Shown here: positions 7,923 to 9,959 of the stretch, piece by piece | Layout: each line of letters starts with the position of its first letter | Numbering within the stretch: position 1 is the first letter of the stretch | NCBI GenBank assembly: GCA_027484495.1 | Contig: JAIXSW010000228.1 | Location: 1 to 9,959, forward strand | Source: Gammaproteobacteria bacterium | GTDB taxonomy: Bacteria > Pseudomonadota > Gammaproteobacteria > Enterobacterales > Alteromonadaceae | Direction: 5' to 3' | DNA length: 9,959 nt | Position numbers and translations under genes: made by a program | Notes under the pieces: generated by a model | Seen by the model: the letters and a program-made list of their open reading frames with translations, nothing else | The model's database searches: none | What the model was told of the DNA's origin: nothing

Positions 7923-8837
7923 ATGCAGCAAGGACGTTTAGGCAGTTTGTTTACCTTGGCGGTGTTGTTATTGGCGGCGTCAGCGGCCATTGCCGAGCCG
8001 ATCAAGGCCGTCAGCTGGAATATCCGCCTCGACACACCAAATGATGCTGAACTCGCCTGGCCGCATCGTGCCGGCAACGTGATCCGGCAGTTGCAGCAAC
8101 AACAGCCGGATATTGTTGGCCTGCAGGAAGTGATGTTGCATCAGCTGGTGCGGATTGAGAGTGCGATGCCGGGCTTTCAGCGCATTGGCGTTGGCCGCGA
8201 TGATGGCAAAAATGCCGGCGAATTCAGCCCTTTGCTGATCCGCAGCAGCCGTTTTGTGCTCAAAGACAGCGGCACTTTTTGGTTTCACCCGAGTTGGGCC
8301 CCTGATATCGCCTCAACGGGTACTGAGCAAATCGGCGATGAATTAATAGGAAAAGCCGGCTGGGATGCCGCCTTGCCACGTATTTGCAGCTGGGCTTTGC
8401 TTGAGGATAAACACAGCGGCAAAGCGCTGCGCGTGTTAAACCTGCATCTGGACCATCAAGGTGCTGAGGCAAGACGCGAATCCATTAAGCTGATTGCCAG
8501 CAAAATCCGCCACTGGCAACAAAGCTACTCGCAACAAAACTCGGGCGCGCCGGTGATAGTCATGGGTGATTTTAATCCGGCCGCTGGCGATGGCCTGCTG
8601 GCGCAAATCAAAACCTTATTGCCGCAGTATCAGGACGCACTTGAGCTGACCGCCAAGCCACAAGGCCCCGGTTACAGTTTTATCCCGTGGCGCGGCAGCG
8701 CAGCCGACGCCGTGCGGCTCGATTTTATCCTGCTGCGTGGCGATCAATTCAAAGTGCCAGCCGCCGGCATTCTCGCCGATGGCCCACCGACGCGAAATTC
8801 CGACCATCTGGCTTTGTGGGCCGAGCTGGTGTTTTAA
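7923..8837 (+). CDS. exported endonuclease/exonuclease/phosphatase (EEP) superfamily protein
   Basis: This is a 304-residue protein with a Sec signal peptide: a hydrophobic core at about 9-20 and a likely cut after AIA (24). It should act in the periplasm or outside. The full metal-dependent EEP active-site set is present: N33 (SWNIR), E69 (LQEV), H175 (NLHLDH), D216 and N218 (GDFN), D267 (RLDF) and D294-H295 (SDH). Superfamily members hydrolyse phosphate esters or diesters, from DNA to inositol phosphates and sphingomyelin. The GTFWF and GWDAALPRICSW segments (117-121, 147-158) are typical of a bacterial subgroup often annotated only as 'EEP family'. It is the last gene of the glycan operon, 39 bases after GH92. 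A phosphatase or phosphodiesterase acting on phosphorylated mannose residues fits this place, but that is inference. Nuclease activity cannot be excluded. Confidence 0.88.
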   Translation: MQQGRLGSLFTLAVLLLAASAAIAEPIKAVSWNIRLDTPNDAELAWPHRAGNVIRQLQQQQPDIVGLQEVMLHQLVRIESAMPGFQRIGVGRDDGKNAGEFSPLLIRSSRFVLKDSGTFWFHPSWAPDIASTGTEQIGDELIGKAGWDAALPRICSWALLEDKHSGKALRVLNLHLDHQGAEARRESIKLIASKIRHWQQSYSQQNSGAPVIVMGDFNPAAGDGLLAQIKTLLPQYQDALELTAKPQGPGYSFIPWRGSAADAVRLDFILLRGDQFKVPAAGILADGPPTRNSDHLALWAELVF

Positions 8838-9162
8838 GCCAGCGCTGCGGTTCAGCGTTTCACGCGAGCTATCGAAAAGACGCCTTTTGCAGACAGCTAC
8901 CTGCGTTCTGACTGCGTTCTGCGTAGCTCACTCTGTGTCGCTCACTGAGTTGGTAGCGCTGGGTTGGGACTTCCTTGTTCCAGTGGCAGTTGCAGGTCTG
9001 CGCTATTCCGTCACACAGAGCCTGACGGATCCGAGACGGGCTGTCCGTGCGGCGCCGAACAGAGCTGTGCCTTAGTCTGATTGCTATGGCTGTGCTGCTT
9101 AGCGCACGGTTATCCGCAAACCAGACTGTCATGCTGAAGCTCCGACCAATGGAGTTGCGCTG
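8838..9162. other. 325-base intergenic region with short repeats, no supportable gene
   Basis: No reading frame here has a ribosome site or resembles a known family. Visible structure includes a 10-base direct repeat CTGCGTTCTG (8901-8910, 8912-8921) enclosed by the inverted repeat AGCTAC/GTAGCT (8895-8900, 8923-8928). GCTCACT occurs twice (8926-8932, 8940-8946). A distant 8-base inverted repeat pairs CTCTGTGT (8931-8938) with ACACAGAG (9013-9020). A 6-bp hairpin pairs CCGTCA with TGACGG (9008-9013, 9023-9028). The promoter of the BON gene should lie in the 3' part, but no convincing -35/-10 pair is seen. No clear intrinsic terminator follows the operon. Confidence 0.6.
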
Positions 9163-9834
9163 ATGATTTTTTCAATCGAATTACAACAAAAAGTACTGGA
9201 TGAACTGAGCTGGGAAGCGTCAGTGAATGCCAGTGATATCCGGGTCAATGTGCAGGGTGATGTAGTGGTGCTGACCGGCACTGTGGCGTCGCTGGCAGAG
9301 AAAGCCAATGCGGAGCGCGCCGCGTTACGGGTGGCTGGCGTCCGGGCTTTAGTGGTCGAGCTGGAGGTGTGTCTGCCCGAGCTGGACCACAGATCTGACG
9401 TCGATCTGGCCAAACGTATCGAATCGATTTTGCAATGGTCACATCACCAGGCGTTGCATCAGCTGACACTGAAAGTCGAAAAAGGCTGGGTGACTTTGTA
9501 CGGCAAAGTGCCGTGGCAGTTTCTGCGGCAGGTCGCTTTTGATTCGGTGCGTTATCTGATGGGCGTGCGCGGTGTGACCAATCAGATTGAACTGTCACAA
9601 AGCCCGACCAGCGCCGATATTCTGGCTAGTTTGCAGGCTGCGTTTAAGCGCCAGGGAGATATCGATACATCTGCGGTGACGCTCGACATCGTGAAAGACA
9701 AAGTAACGCTGAGCGGCTACGTACACAGCTTGCCAGACCATCATTTGCTGGTGCAGACCGTGTGGAACACCCCGGGTGTAAGTCTGATCGACGATAAGCT
9801 GCAAGTGCGGCGGCAGTCACAGGTGCAGCTGTAA
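9163..9834 (+). CDS. three-BON-domain protein
   Basis: This is a 223-residue protein built of three BON domains in a row, at about 4-72, 80-147 and 150-218. Each has the BON pattern of a helix with a regularly spaced 'L' series, then V-x-G-x-V-x-L-x-G-x-V: VNVQGDVVVLTGTV in the first, LKVEKGWVTLYGKV in the second and LDIVKDKVTLSGYV in the third. BON domains are found in OsmY-like stress proteins and bind membranes or phospholipids. Unlike OsmY this protein has no signal peptide, so it is probably cytoplasmic, as in the three-domain relatives seen in other proteobacteria. GGAG at 9151-9154 is 8 bases before the ATG. CTCC at 9142-9145 could pair with that GGAG and partly hide it. It is a separate transcription unit from the glycan operon, with no visible functional link to it. 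Confidence 0.88.
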   Translation: MIFSIELQQKVLDELSWEASVNASDIRVNVQGDVVVLTGTVASLAEKANAERAALRVAGVRALVVELEVCLPELDHRSDVDLAKRIESILQWSHHQALHQLTLKVEKGWVTLYGKVPWQFLRQVAFDSVRYLMGVRGVTNQIELSQSPTSADILASLQAAFKRQGDIDTSAVTLDIVKDKVTLSGYVHSLPDHHLLVQTVWNTPGVSLIDDKLQVRRQSQVQL

Positions 9835-9842
9835 CAGCGTGC

Positions 9843-9924
9843 GGTGCAATGCGCTGCGCTGATTGCACCCTACACAGGTTCATTTTGATACTGGTAGGGT
9901 GTTTAGAGCGCAGCGAAACACTCC
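9843..9924. repeat. inverted pair of REP-like hairpins
   Basis: Hairpin A (9843-9869) has arms GGTGCAAT and ATTGCACC around a loop holding CGCTGCGCT. Hairpin B (9899-9921) has arms GTGTTT and AAACAC around AGCGCAGCG, the reverse complement of that loop. Read on opposite strands, A (9852-9873) and B (9894-9915) are the same 22-base unit: CGCTGCGCT, five differing bases, then CACCCTAC. The head-to-head units also form a larger stem, CACCCTAC (9866-9873) with GTAGGGTG (9894-9901). This is the architecture of bacterial REP/BIME elements in an intergenic site after a gene. Confidence 0.8.
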
Positions 9925-9959
9925 GGGAGTCGCACTCCGGGTGTCGCACACCGCGAGTC
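9925..9959. repeat. period-14 tandem array of small perfect hairpins (runs off the window)
   Basis: Two complete 14-base units, 9925-9938 (GGGAGTCGCACTCC) and 9939-9952 (GGGTGTCGCACACC), are followed by half a unit at 9953-9959 (GCGAGTC). Each full unit is a G followed by a perfect 5-bp stem with the loop CGC. The middle stem pair changes from A-T to T-A between units, so pairing is kept. The array abuts hairpin B of the preceding REP-like pair. Confidence 0.75.

Noticed and set aside
8875..8888. AAAAG-ACGC-CTTTT hairpin as terminator of the glycan operon
   Set aside because: The stem is only five pairs and nearly all A-T, and no T tract follows, so it is too weak to call.
8947..8959. GAGTTGGTAGCGC, resembling a tRNA D-arm
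   Set aside because: No T-arm sequence, no acceptor stem and no five-pair anticodon stem can be placed around it.
9925..9959. Period-14 repeats as the start of a CRISPR array
   Set aside because: Units abut with no unique spacers and are far shorter than CRISPR repeats.

Overview
This window looks like a chromosomal piece of a Gram-negative bacterium, probably a gammaproteobacterium of the Alteromonadales/Rheinheimera kind. That is an inference from three things: a lipoprotein signal with a lipobox, glutamine-rich proteins of moderately high GC, and a sodium symporter where Bacteroidota would have a SusC/SusD pair. The species cannot be fixed from the sequence alone.

Positions 1-8837 hold one tightly packed operon on the + strand, cut at its 5' end. 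The order is: the 3' end of a gene that may be a GH85 endo-beta-N-acetylglucosaminidase; a CutC-family TIM-barrel protein; a GH2 beta-mannosidase; a sodium:solute symporter; a GH92 alpha-mannosidase lipoprotein; and an exported endonuclease/exonuclease/phosphatase-superfamily (EEP) protein. Junctions are ATGA and TGATG overlaps or gaps of 5 to 39 bases, and each gene has its own Shine-Dalgarno sequence.

Together they read as an N-glycan (or related mannose-rich glycan) utilisation pathway. The GH92 lipoprotein trims alpha-mannose outside the cytoplasm, and the first gene, if it is an endoglycosidase, cuts the chitobiose core. The symporter would import the remaining small sugar, plausibly Man-beta-1,4-GlcNAc. 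The beta-mannosidase, which has no signal peptide, would split it in the cytoplasm. The exported EEP protein may remove phosphate groups. CutC is classically labelled 'copper homeostasis', but here it sits among sugar enzymes and has no export signal, so a role in the cytoplasmic sugar step is more likely.

Positions 8838-9162 are a 325-base stretch without a supportable gene, carrying several short direct and inverted repeats. A separate gene follows (9163-9834) for a protein of three BON domains. The last 125 bases are dense in structure. They hold an inverted pair of REP-like hairpins whose variable stems covary, followed immediately by a period-14 tandem array of small perfect hairpins that runs off the window end. 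This element and the CutC context are the two most unusual things seen.
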